Of a stretch of DNA of 64,000 nt, positions 32,901 to 40,646 are shown piece by piece. The notes beneath the pieces were generated by a model. It made no database searches. It was not told the DNA's origin and was given only the letters and a program-made list of their open reading frames with translations. This DNA comes from Nannocystis bainbridge (GTDB lineage: Bacteria; Myxococcota_A; Polyangia; Nannocystales; Nannocystaceae), in NCBI RefSeq assembly GCF_028368995.1, contig NZ_JAQNDL010000001.1, forward strand, positions 3,498,001-3,562,000, in the 5' to 3' direction. The translations under genes and the position numbers were made by a program. Positions within the stretch are counted from its first letter, which is position 1. The number at the start of each line of letters is the position of its first letter.

Positions 32901-35900
32901 GCGAGGCGGTGGAGCTGGCCCAGAGTCGCCTCATGGGTCGGCTCGATCACCAGCGCGCGAGCGTAGGCGGCGAACGCCTGCTCGAACTGCTGCAGCTGCC
33001 GCTCGTGGATCGCGGCGATCTGGTGCAGCAGCTCGATCTGCTGCGCCGGATCCTGGGTCTGCCTGACCATCACCTCGTAGATGTCGACCAGCTTCTCCCA
33101 CTCGGCGAGCTGGTTGTAGAACGGCGCCAGGACCTCGGCGGCCAGCATCGGCTGGTCCTCGCCGTGGACGATGCGGTCGAGCGCGGCGATCGTCGGCGCG
33201 TGGTCGGGGGCGTGCGCGAGGGTGTCGCGGTAGGCCTCGACGGCGCGGACGATGTCGGCGAGCTGGGTCTCGTAGAGCCCGCCGATCCGGTGACGCAGCG
33301 CGGTCTTCTCGTCGCGCTGCGGCGCGACCTCGACGGCCCGCTCGAGGATCCCGAGCTGGTCCTGCCAGCGCTCGGCCTGCCCGTAGAGGCGGTCGAGCGC
33401 CTGGATGGCGTCGTAGTCGGCCGGCTCGAGGTCGAGGATCGAGCGATAGGTCTCGATCGCCTGCTCGACGTCCTTGAGCTTCTCGTCGTAGATCGGGCCG
33501 AGCTGGTGCAGCCAGTAGCGCCGGTGCTCGGGGGACTCCGCCAGCTCGGTCTTGCGGCGGTAGATGTCCTTGAGGTTCTCCCAAGCCTCGGTCTGCGTGA
33601 ACAGCTTGGCGAGGGCGTCGAGCGCCGAGGCGTCGGCGTCGTCGAGCGCGAGGACCTGCTGGTACAGGGCGATCGCGCCGGCCGGGTCTTCCATGGCCGT
33701 CTCGCGCGTCTGCGCGGCGTAGAGGAGGAGCGCCTTGCGGTCGGCGACCTCGGTGACCATCTCCGACTTGCGCACCACCGCCTCGACCAGCGACCCGAAG
33801 TTCGAGTTCTTGAGGTGGAGGTTGATGAGCGCGTCGACGGCCTCGAAGTTGCCGGGGTCGACGCCGAGGATCCGCTCGTAGCTCGAGGCGGCCTTGGCCG
33901 GGTCCTCGATCACGAGCTCGTAGATCTGGGCGATCTTTACCAGCAAGCGGATGATGAGGGCGTCGTCGACGATGTCGGGGATCGACTCGTCGTAGAGGGC
34001 GACGAGGCGCGGGTAGTCCTCGAGCTGGCGGGCCAGCGTCTCGAGCCGCTCCTGCGTGGTGGCGTTGCTGGGATCGACCTTGAAGGCGCGACCGAGAGCG
34101 TCGAACGCCTTGCTCGGCTCCTCGCCGGCGATCTCGTACAGCTCGGCGATGCGGTGCAGCAGGCCGATCTTCTCCTCGGCGTCGGAGGCGTGCGTCACCA
34201 TGATCTCGTACGCCTGGATCAGCCGCGGCCAATTGTTGTTGACGCGGTAGAACGGCTCGAGGGTCTTGGCGACGGTGAGCTGCTGCTGCTCGTGGGTCAG
34301 CAGCGTCTCGAGGGCGCCGAGCGCGGTGGCGTTGCCGGCGTCGAGCGCGAGCACGCGGTGGTAGGTCTCGACGGCCTGGCCGGCCTGCTCGAGCTTGGTG
34401 AGGCGGAGGTCGCCGAGGCGGAGGTTGAGCTCGATCTGCTTGTCGGGGTCGTTCGACAGCGTCAGCTGGCGCTCGAGGTTCTCGGCCAGCTCGGTCCAGG
34501 CCTCGCGCGCGAGGTAGAGCCGGTCGAGGGCGACGATCGCCTGCAGGTTCTCGAACTCGTCGGCGAGGATCTCGTTGTAGGTCGCGATCGCCTCCTCCTT
34601 CTGGCCGAGCATCTCGTCCTGAAGGTAGGCGATGCGGAACCGCAGCTCCTGACGCTTGCTGCCGTCATTGGTGAGCGGGATCTGGCTGCGGTACACGCCG
34701 AGCAGCTCGCCCCAGTTCTGGTCGCGGCTGTAGAGCTTCTCGAGCGCCTCGAGGGCATCGACGTTGTCGGCGTCGACCTCGAGCGCCTTCTTGAAGTTCT
34801 CGATCGCCTTGGGCGCGTTGCCGATGCGCTGGTCGTACAGGCCGGCCAGGCGCATGAGCAGGGTGCGCTGCAGCTCGCTCGGCAGGTCGCCGGCGACCGC
34901 CTCCTCGAACAGCGCGGCGTAGTCGGCGTAGCGGTTCTCGAGGTGGGCGAGCTTCTCGAGCTCCTCCTGCGCGGCCTCGTTGCGCGGGTCGTGGCGGAAC
35001 GCGCGGCTGTAGGCGTCGAACGCCGCCGCGGTGTTGCCGATGTTGTTGGCCAGGATGCCGCCGATCTGCAGCAGCAAGCCGACGCGCTCGTCGACGGTGC
35101 CGGCCGCGGCGACCTGGATCTCGAGCGTCTGGACCATCTTCGGCCAGTCGAGCAGGCGCTCGTAGACCGGGAGCAGGATGCCGGCCACCGTGGTCTTGAG
35201 CGCGTCGTCCTCGAGGTAGCCCTCGAGCCGCTTGCGCGCCTCCTCGTTGGCGGCGTCGACGTCGAGGACCTGACGGAACAGGTCCACGGCCTCGGGCGCC
35301 GAGTTCAGCTTGTCCTGCTGGACGATGCCGAGGCGGAGCAGCAGGGTCGCGCGGGCCTCGATCTCGTCGGGCGCGGTGACGTCGAGCTCGCGCCGCAGGA
35401 TGTCGGCGAGCTCGTTCCACTTGCCCTGACCGAGGTAGAGGCGGTCGAGCGCGGCGAGCACGGTCGGGTCCTCGACGCCGGTGGCGAGCACGGCCTCGTA
35501 GGCGGTGACGGCCTGGTCGACGTGACCGAGCTGCTCGTGGATGCTGCCGATGCGGGTCTGGATCGCGCGGCGGTCGTCGTCGTTGCCGGCGAGCGAGAGC
35601 TGGGTGCGGAGGACGTTGAGCAGGTCCTCTTCACGGCCGAGCGCGAGGTAGAGCCGCTCGAGCGAGGCGAGCGCGGTCGCCTCCTCGGCGTTGATCTCGA
35701 GGATCGCCTGGTTGGCGGCCAGGGCCGCCTCGAGGTCGCTCGAGCGCTTCTCGTAGATCTCGGCCAGCTTGAGCCGCAGCGGGATGCTGTCGGGGTCGGT
35801 GCCGTACTTCTCGATCGCGGCGCGCAGCGACTCGATCTGCTCGGTCCAGGCGCCGATCGACTCGCCGAGGCGGAACAGGTGCTCGCGCGTGTCGGCCTGC

Positions 35901-38900
35901 GTGTGGTCCTCGGTGAAGGCCTGGCGGTAGTAGGAGAACGACAGCGCCTCGTCCTGGCTGATGCGCTCGGCCAGCTCGGCCAGCCGGCGGAGCAGCGCCT
36001 GCCGCTGCGCCGGATCCTCGCTGTGGTTGAGCTGGATCTTCAGCGGGACCGAGATGTGACGCTCGTCGTGCGCCTGCTCGTAGAGATCGATCAGGGCGTC
36101 GGCGACGGTGAGGTTGTTGTCGTCGAACGACAGCGCGCGCTCGAGGGCGCGGGTGGCCTTGTCGGCCTTGTCCATGCGCGTCTTGTAGAGATCGGCGATC
36201 TTGAGCAGGAGCGTGGTGCGAGCCGCACCCTCGGCGGTCTCGGCCTCGCGCTCGAGCACGCGGATGAACTCGCCCCACTTGTCTTGCTTGGCGTAGAACT
36301 CCTGGAGGCTCTCCATGTCGCCGAGGGCGAGGTAGAGCTTCTTGAGGGCGTCCTGCGCGCGGCGGTTCTCGGAGTCGAGCTGGTACAGCTGCTCCCACGC
36401 CTTGATGGAACTGGCGTTGTCGTCGAGCTTGTCGCTGTAGTTGGAGCCGAGCTTGACGAGGTAGTTGGCCTTCTTGGTCGGGTCGCCCTCGACCTCGGCC
36501 AGCGTGCGCAGCACGCCGGCGAGCTGGCCCCACTCCTTCTCGCGCTCGAGGAGACCCTCGAGCTGCTCGAGCGCCTCGTGGTGGGTCGGCTCCATCGCCA
36601 GGACCTGGTTCCACAGCTCGATCGAGAGCGGGTTCTTCTTGATCTTCGAGACCGCGGTGCGGGCGACGTCGAGCAGCTGCTCCATGCGCTGCGCCGGGTC
36701 CTCGATCAGCGTCAGCTCCTTCTGCTGGACGTGAACGAGCTTCTCCCAGTCGCGCCGCTTGGCGTACAGGTCCTTGAGCTTGGTGATCGCCTCGACGTTG
36801 TACTCGTCGGCCTCGAGCACCGACTCGAAGCTCTTGATCGCCTCGGCCTGGTTGTTGAACTTGTCGAGGAAGAGGCGACCGGCCTCGAGGTGCAGGGCGG
36901 TGCGACCGACGGGGTCGGTGGTGAGCTCGGCGCGGCGGCGGATCCGGCTGATGAGGTCCGGCCAGCGCTTCATCTGCTCGAACTGGTTCTGCTGGGTCTC
37001 GACGACCTTGAGCAGTGACTCGGTGTCACCAGCGTCCTCGAGCACCTTCTCGAACGCGGCCAGCGTGGTGACCACGAGGCCGGGCTGACGAAGGTGATCG
37101 CGGTAGATGTCGAGGAGCTGCCAGTACGAGGCCTTGGTGTGCTCGAGGTCCTTGTTCGGATCGCCCTTGAGCTCGTCCTTCAGCAGGTCGGCGACGTTGC
37201 TCCACTTGCCAGCCTCGCCGTAGAGCTCCTTGAGGCGCGTCCGCGGGTAACGCTTCTGCGGCAGCTTGCCCATGGCGTCGCGCCAGGCGTCGATCGCCTT
37301 GGCGCCACCGGGGGCCTCCGCGGTGCGAGCGGCGTTGTAGATCCGGACCTCCTCGGGGAGGAAGATCTCGCCGTGCATCTCGACGCCGTCAGCCGGGATC
37401 GCGGCGATCTCGGCGGCGATCTTGTCGGCAGCGGCCTTCTCGGCGGCGACCTTCTCGGCAGCTGCGCGCTCGACAGCGGCGGCCTTCTCGGCCTTCTCGG
37501 CGGCGGCCTTCTCGGCAGCAGCGGCCCGCTCGGCGGCGACGCGCTCGCGCTCGGCCTTGTCGGCGGCGACCTTCTCGGCGGCGAGACGCTCACGCTCGGC
37601 CTTGTCGGCGGCGGCCTTCTCGGCAGCAGCAGCCTTGTCCGCGGCGGCCTTCTCGGCGGCAGCGGCCTTCTCGGCGGCAGCGGCCTCGCGCTCGGCGCGG
37701 TCGCGCTCGGACCGCTCGGCAGCGGCACGGTCAGCGGCGACGCGATCGCGTTCCTCCCGCTCGGCGGCCTCGGCCTGCTCGACGGCGGCTTGCTCGGCGG
37801 CGAGGGCAGCGGCGGCGGCTTGCTCGCGTGCGGCGTCTTCGGCCGCGGCCTCGTCGACGGCGGCCCGCTGCGCAGCGGCGGCTTCGGCCTCGGCACGCTG
37901 GGCGGCGGCACGCTCGGCGGAGTCGTCCGCCGGCGCCTCGAGGGCGCCGTGCTGACGCTGGAACTCGACGATCGTCGGGTGATTCGGAGCGTGCGTGACG
38001 CCGTAGGCCAGCAGGCTGCGGGCGCTCTCGACGTCCTGGCGCTGATGCCACGCGACCTCGCCGCCGAGGATCGCGAGCAACGCCACGTCGGTCGGATCGG
38101 TGATGACCTGCAGGCCGCGCACGGCCAGCTCGACGAGGCCCTCGGGGTTGCCGGTGCGCTCGGCGGCCTTCTTGAGCATGTGGAACGCGCCGAGGTGCCA
38201 GTCAGCGTCGTTCTCGTCCTTGAGGACGCTGGCGCCGATCGAGTAGGCGTACTCGAGCGCCTGGCGGAAGAAGTACGCCGCCATGTCGGCGTTGTTGAGG
38301 CGCACCTGCCAGATCAACGCGAACTGACGCAGCAGCGCGACCTTCTTGTCCGGCTCGCGCTCGAGCGCGGCGCGGCGGTCCTGCAGCTTCTGGATGTGCT
38401 GCAGGTGACCGCCGCCGGCGAGCAAGGTCTCGGCGATGTAGCCGGCCTCGTCGTTGCTCGGATCGGCGTCGAGCGCCTTGAACAGCAGCGGCAACAGGCG
38501 CGGGTCTTCGGGCGCCTCTTGCTGCAAGATCCGCGCGGTGCGGAGGTACAGCGCCGACAGCTGGTGGCCGCCGTTCTCGACGTTCGCGGCCAGCGGGTCA
38601 GCCTGGCCGCTGAGCGCGATCAGCTGGTTCATGCAGATGTTCTGCAGCGCGAACTGCCAGTTGCTCCGGTCGTACAGCGACTCCTGGAAGCGGTCCTGGA
38701 ACTCTTGATTGCGACCCTCGGCGCTGGCGGCCGCCTCGAGGTACGGGCGGGCCTGCTCGATCTGCCGCAGGTTGAGCAGCGCGCGGCCGTAGGCGTAGTT
38801 CAGCAGCGCCGCGCGGTCGGGGTCGCGATTGGCCCGCAGCTCGAGCGCCATCAGCTTGGTGACCATCTCGAGGTTGGCCATCTGCTGATAGATCTTGCGC

Positions 38901-39136
38901 GCCGACTCCAGGGCCTTGAGGTTCTCACGGTCGCGCTTGACGGCCGTCTGGTAGAACGTCATCGCCTTGGCCTTGTCGAGCAGCAATCCCTCGCAGGCCT
39001 GGGCGAGGTGGTAGAACGCCGCCGACTGCGCCTGAGGCGTGCCGGCGGAGCTCGCCTGCGACTCGGATTCGTCGATCACCCCGCTCCAGTCGGAGACCTC
39101 GGTGAGCCGTGACTTGATGCGCGTCGTTACTTCCAT
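26996..39136 (-). CDS. Giant TPR protein, AgmK/GltI-like (gliding machinery)
   Basis: A 4046-residue protein without signal peptide or membrane segment, so cytoplasmic. It has an N-terminal helical part (1-395), an Ala/Glu/Lys-rich heptad segment (about 395-580), and then about 40 tandem units of 72-75 residues. The units are anchored by a W-x-x-L helix start (WPDLISRIR, WEKLVHVQ, WGQLAGVLR and so on) and each resembles two TPRs with AIxxYxxILxLDPxN and ALxxLxxLY. The last 200 residues form a different domain (YLRPEDPGD, VVFQNLLKGK, MADLYLPHYAY). M. xanthus AgmK/GltI is a cytoplasmic TPR giant of similar size in the gliding cluster. Here the gene likewise ends a GltD-E-F-G-like series. The identity is inferred from architecture and synteny. 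Confidence 0.85.
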   Translation of the reverse strand: MEVTTRIKSRLTEVSDWSGVIDESESQASSAGTPQAQSAAFYHLAQACEGLLLDKAKAMTFYQTAVKRDRENLKALESARKIYQQMANLEMVTKLMALELRANRDPDRAALLNYAYGRALLNLRQIEQARPYLEAAASAEGRNQEFQDRFQESLYDRSNWQFALQNICMNQLIALSGQADPLAANVENGGHQLSALYLRTARILQQEAPEDPRLLPLLFKALDADPSNDEAGYIAETLLAGGGHLQHIQKLQDRRAALEREPDKKVALLRQFALIWQVRLNNADMAAYFFRQALEYAYSIGASVLKDENDADWHLGAFHMLKKAAERTGNPEGLVELAVRGLQVITDPTDVALLAILGGEVAWHQRQDVESARSLLAYGVTHAPNHPTIVEFQRQHGALEAPADDSAERAAAQRAEAEAAAAQRAAVDEAAAEDAAREQAAAAALAAEQAAVEQAEAAEREERDRVAADRAAAERSERDRAEREAAAAEKAAAAEKAAADKAAAAEKAAADKAERERLAAEKVAADKAERERVAAERAAAAEKAAAEKAEKAAAVERAAAEKVAAEKAAADKIAAEIAAIPADGVEMHGEIFLPEEVRIYNAARTAEAPGGAKAIDAWRDAMGKLPQKRYPRTRLKELYGEAGKWSNVADLLKDELKGDPNKDLEHTKASYWQLLDIYRDHLRQPGLVVTTLAAFEKVLEDAGDTESLLKVVETQQNQFEQMKRWPDLISRIRRRAELTTDPVGRTALHLEAGRLFLDKFNNQAEAIKSFESVLEADEYNVEAITKLKDLYAKRRDWEKLVHVQQKELTLIEDPAQRMEQLLDVARTAVSKIKKNPLSIELWNQVLAMEPTHHEALEQLEGLLEREKEWGQLAGVLRTLAEVEGDPTKKANYLVKLGSNYSDKLDDNASSIKAWEQLYQLDSENRRAQDALKKLYLALGDMESLQEFYAKQDKWGEFIRVLEREAETAEGAARTTLLLKIADLYKTRMDKADKATRALERALSFDDNNLTVADALIDLYEQAHDERHISVPLKIQLNHSEDPAQRQALLRRLAELAERISQDEALSFSYYRQAFTEDHTQADTREHLFRLGESIGAWTEQIESLRAAIEKYGTDPDSIPLRLKLAEIYEKRSSDLEAALAANQAILEINAEEATALASLERLYLALGREEDLLNVLRTQLSLAGNDDDRRAIQTRIGSIHEQLGHVDQAVTAYEAVLATGVEDPTVLAALDRLYLGQGKWNELADILRRELDVTAPDEIEARATLLLRLGIVQQDKLNSAPEAVDLFRQVLDVDAANEEARKRLEGYLEDDALKTTVAGILLPVYERLLDWPKMVQTLEIQVAAAGTVDERVGLLLQIGGILANNIGNTAAAFDAYSRAFRHDPRNEAAQEELEKLAHLENRYADYAALFEEAVAGDLPSELQRTLLMRLAGLYDQRIGNAPKAIENFKKALEVDADNVDALEALEKLYSRDQNWGELLGVYRSQIPLTNDGSKRQELRFRIAYLQDEMLGQKEEAIATYNEILADEFENLQAIVALDRLYLAREAWTELAENLERQLTLSNDPDKQIELNLRLGDLRLTKLEQAGQAVETYHRVLALDAGNATALGALETLLTHEQQQLTVAKTLEPFYRVNNNWPRLIQAYEIMVTHASDAEEKIGLLHRIAELYEIAGEEPSKAFDALGRAFKVDPSNATTQERLETLARQLEDYPRLVALYDESIPDIVDDALIIRLLVKIAQIYELVIEDPAKAASSYERILGVDPGNFEAVDALINLHLKNSNFGSLVEAVVRKSEMVTEVADRKALLLYAAQTRETAMEDPAGAIALYQQVLALDDADASALDALAKLFTQTEAWENLKDIYRRKTELAESPEHRRYWLHQLGPIYDEKLKDVEQAIETYRSILDLEPADYDAIQALDRLYGQAERWQDQLGILERAVEVAPQRDEKTALRHRIGGLYETQLADIVRAVEAYRDTLAHAPDHAPTIAALDRIVHGEDQPMLAAEVLAPFYNQLAEWEKLVDIYEVMVRQTQDPAQQIELLHQIAAIHERQLQQFEQAFAAYARALVIEPTHEATLGQLHRLAEVTGDHEKLASLLAEQAAAIPDPATKVGMLHRLAGVLETKLNRIDDAIERYLAILDIDGENSDAIAQLDRIYSGLERWQPLVENLRRQIAITADEQEIIALQYRMGQIYQNNIQDLPKAIEAYRTILEIDPDSSATQATLELIFAEGEHQSEIGSILEPLYQASRNWDALIKLADVKLNATADTAERLQIIENTAQICEQQLGDPGQAFYWWLRAYMDDPLSERVAEEIERLAEATQEWGYIVDVGEQILENPNLSQDARVAVLSRSGQVLETRLGDRARAIEVYNRLLALVPDHGDGLQALDRLYTQTGRWEELAEILQRRIQATMDGEVLVDLEMRLAAAFEQWLANPEAAIAAYNRALDIDGNNLRALERLEALYLSAARWEDLYKTYERTAAIANTDEDTAACYQRMAKIAAEALDREENAVDLWGKVLELRGEDPLALGELAVLHERSQRWEDLAEVLERQVFAVEDPTEKVAIYQQLALVYGDRLGKERNSLDAWLNARELNGRDLETLTALHAIYQRNESWVELNDVLANLIELGPDALGTEQLRAYYAQVGRIQAEYLMDTQAAIAAWRHVLELEPTSLEALAALERLHSSEASWDEVIRVLEKKRKVVESAPEKIDVLMQIAAIWEQQLGNKTEAAGAYLEILDLDQAYMPAHEALEVIYRETEAWGDLIDLYLRQVEIFEDAKFKVTTYQKMAKVFEENQEDPGNAFEVLKYAFNIDYANEDTSRELERLATQANKWGELLNEYNGIVRSIPDKGEQAELWVKIGRWYGEHLNRVDYGLKSLEEALKLNANNINALREQAGFYRRAMNNVELAKTLARIVPLETDPNIQIRTLTQLAEVQDGGLGDIPAAIESYRKVLEIDGENINALDALARLHQNQGQWQDLVGVLERRVGTLDEPEQVIALRKRIGGVQEGQLGDATAAIETYRTIVDSEPGDREALAALERLYLAGGNVPQYLGVLEAELDTTTVRDEQIGIYDRMAAAHVNLAQDPARAAEALEKILLLDKYRDATYRQLEDLYTRLEKWTELVETYRNHIVVTTAPAAKTDLLVAMGQVYEKQIQDIDRAIETYSEILELNPQHFDSAVTLARLQEQIEDWPAALKTLARLVELSRDPPVRVQHLTRMGQVYQEKLGQLDEAERRLTQATEIDPGYVPAIVSLAELYKGRRDWLKAARNLEAAFGYSNTKLEKIALAAEAGFIYYEELENKEKAVALFAEVLKLDPEHVKVGRVIGQIYYDEGRFADADPIFDVLTRKADQLGLGDQDQRDLYLRAAKVARKLGNSDKSLKQFKRAYDIDATNREVLVGMADLLFEKEDWEKAFKLYQTILVQHRDTQSSSETVLVYYRLGMIKKRQNEPRKALNYLEKALEVDPHDLATLNAVIELQTGAGDWEGVIQAKRAMIDVAATGDQQAAIYNEIGKLYLEKLGNWQKAAAAYQNALDLQPKDYPLLHTLLDIYTRNKQWEESIRIIDRIVEIEKDPKRRSKYNYTAAVLLRDELKAHDESIDRFNSVLDDDPAYLKAFQAIDAMVTKSKDWKTLERSYRKMLKRLPADSMGDLKITLWSNLAEIYRTRLKDFKAATAAFEVAAKLDPGNTERHYLLAELYEALMQDNPQEYATQAVKEHQILIAQEPFRYESYHALFNIYRKSNQFDKAYCLARTLVFLKQATPEEQQIHDKYASNEFRQARQRLSEEILRRHVFHPDEDLYLTGILGSIAPAIAAWRANPLPAYLKPNERTDINTDPAPVSRMAKYVMQLLNVGQPDLYLRPEDPGDVSLLNAQRDGRVHPTMVVFQNLLKGKNEKHLAFALGRYMADLYLPHYAYVALDRSPQNLKQVFLACMHMCDMETGGNRQELDQIAREILSRLPANARDQMRSLMRRFVEAGGSTDVKKWALGTEITAYRIGFLLCDDLITAAHLISQEQAAFGSSMTPKDKIKELVLYSISEDYFKARKGIGVSVA

Positions 39137-39157
39137 CTGAGACCCTGTTTTTTGAGC

Positions 39158-39163
39158 ATTATC
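39158..39163 (-). promoter_or_regulatory. Candidate -10 box (GATAAT) of the giant TPR gene
   Basis: On the minus strand GATAAT lies 21 bases before the ATG of the giant gene, followed by an AAAAAACAGGG leader containing a possible ribosome site. The 273-base gap (39137-39409) shows no gene. Confidence 0.4.
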
Positions 39164-39409
39164 GGGGGATTACCCCGGGCTCGGGAGATGGCGGATATAC
39201 CACGCACCTCGCCGAGCGTTCAACGCGTCCGGAACGATTCAACGCAGGCGAGCCCAGCGGGCCCACCGTGCACACGACGGGGGACCCCCGCGGCGAGCCG
39301 CGGGGTGACTGATGGTAGGTCGGGCCTGGCGGGCCGCGTAAGTCGAGACGACGAGCCGTCCCCGACGGCCCGCGGGGGCCTGGCCTCGCGGGTACCGTCG
39401 CTGTCGGGC

Positions 39410-40318
39410 TCAGATGACGTCCTGCATGCGAGCGACGGTGTCGCGCGCCGCCTTGATGAGGTCGGGACGGGCGTCTCCGGCCTTGCCCAGGAACAGCTCG
39501 AGGTTCTCTTTGGCTTCCTTGCGCTGGCGCAGCTCGGCGAAGGCCATGCCGAGGCCGTAGAGCGCGTCGGCGCCGTCGGGGTCGATGGCCTTGGCCTTCG
39601 TGTAGGCGTCGATGGCCTCTTTCATCTGCCCGAGCTCGAAGTGGGCGCGGCCGAGGCCGTTCCACATGCGAGCGTCCTTGTCGTTGATCTGCGCGCCGGT
39701 ATCGAGCACCGCCATCGCCACGTTGGCGAAGCCGTAGTCGATGTACATGTTGCCGAGCGAGACGAACGCGGGGCTGTAGCTGGGCTTGATCTCGATCGTC
39801 TTGCGGTAGGCGGAGTCGGCCTTCTCCGGCTGATCGAGCTTCTCGTACAGCACGCCGGTGCGGTAATGGGCGCGGTACATCTTCGGGTCGAGCTTCAGCG
39901 CCTCTTGGAACGAGTTGATCGCGGCGTTGAACTTGGTCTCGCGCTCCGACGACGACACGCCGTCGGCCTCGCCCTGGGCCTGCTGCACAGCGCCGAGGTC
40001 GTACCAGTACTCGGCCTGCGGCTCGGCCTTCATGTTGTCGATCGCGCCCGTGAACGCCTTCTCGGCGTCGACCAGCTTGTTCTGCTTCTTGTAGATCTGG
40101 CCCAGGGTGTGATGCGCGGCCGCGTAGCTCGAATCGAGCTGAATGGCGTCCTGGATCGCCTTTTCGGCGCCGGCGGTGTTGTTGCGATCGAACAGCTGGA
40201 TGCCTTCGTTCATCCGGTTGATCGCCTGGACTCGGTTACGGCTCGCCAGGCCATTACAGGCCGGCAGGAGGACAGCACAGGAGACGACGAGAGCGGCCAG
40301 AGGGGAGAGACGACGCAT
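39410..40318 (-). CDS. TPR lipoprotein
   Basis: A 302-residue lipoprotein. The leader MRRLSPLAALVVSCAVLL ends in LPAC (Cys21), followed by about seven TPR units (AYAAAHHTLGQIYKK-like, MYRAHYRTGVLYEKL, SPAFVSLGNMYIDYG, ARMWNGLGRAHFELG, ADALYGLGMAFAELR). It should sit in the periplasm anchored to inner or outer membrane. GGAAAGG lies about eight bases before the ATG. The longer open frame upstream is Arg/Pro-rich and rejected. It lies between the FHA-TonB-like gene and the giant TPR gene and is probably part of the same envelope machine, as a TPR scaffold on the periplasmic side. No specific Glt counterpart is claimed. Confidence 0.85.
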   Translation of the reverse strand: MRRLSPLAALVVSCAVLLPACNGLASRNRVQAINRMNEGIQLFDRNNTAGAEKAIQDAIQLDSSYAAAHHTLGQIYKKQNKLVDAEKAFTGAIDNMKAEPQAEYWYDLGAVQQAQGEADGVSSSERETKFNAAINSFQEALKLDPKMYRAHYRTGVLYEKLDQPEKADSAYRKTIEIKPSYSPAFVSLGNMYIDYGFANVAMAVLDTGAQINDKDARMWNGLGRAHFELGQMKEAIDAYTKAKAIDPDGADALYGLGMAFAELRQRKEAKENLELFLGKAGDARPDLIKAARDTVARMQDVI

Positions 40319-40646
40319 CAGAGACCTTTCCGGATCGCGTGCGGATGATAACGGGCGGGGCATCTGGTGACAAGGTTGCACGTCGGCGCGATCGTTCGCG
40401 GCGTTTCTCGGGCTTCGAGAAGGTCGCCGAGGTCGCGAGCGAAAACGCGCCACACGCGCCGGGCTCGCCGAAGATGCCGCTGGGCCCGGCAATCGGCCAG
40501 GTCGTGAGTTGACGCGAGCCCGCGGCCAGGGTCGGGCGATCTCACCGACAGATCTCCGAACGCCCAGCAGTCCTTAAACGCCGAAGGCCCGGCGTGGCCG
40601 GGCATCCTGGCTTTCGAGACAGGCTGTCCTTCAGGACAGCTTTCGA
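40319..40646. other. Intergenic stretch with hairpins
   Basis: No gene is seen. It contains a 7-bp hairpin (GCCCGGC/GCCGGGC, 40587-40603) and a palindrome-family copy (40622-40640), both just after the stop of the minus-strand FHA/TonB-like gene. A promoter for the TPR lipoprotein is expected near 40319-40400 but not clearly visible. Confidence 0.5.
40622..40640. repeat. Dispersed palindrome arm after a stop codon
   Basis: GCTGTCCTTCAGGACAGC is the GGACA arm of the family as a perfect hairpin. It lies six bases from the stop codon of the FHA/TonB-like gene. Confidence 0.65.

Noticed and set aside
27128..37018. A 3296-codon open frame on the plus strand opposite the giant TPR gene
   Set aside because: It is the antisense shadow of the real gene. 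High GC3 removes stop codons from the complementary frame; its translation is Val/Leu/Glu/Arg-rich without any motif, while the minus strand gives clear TPRs.
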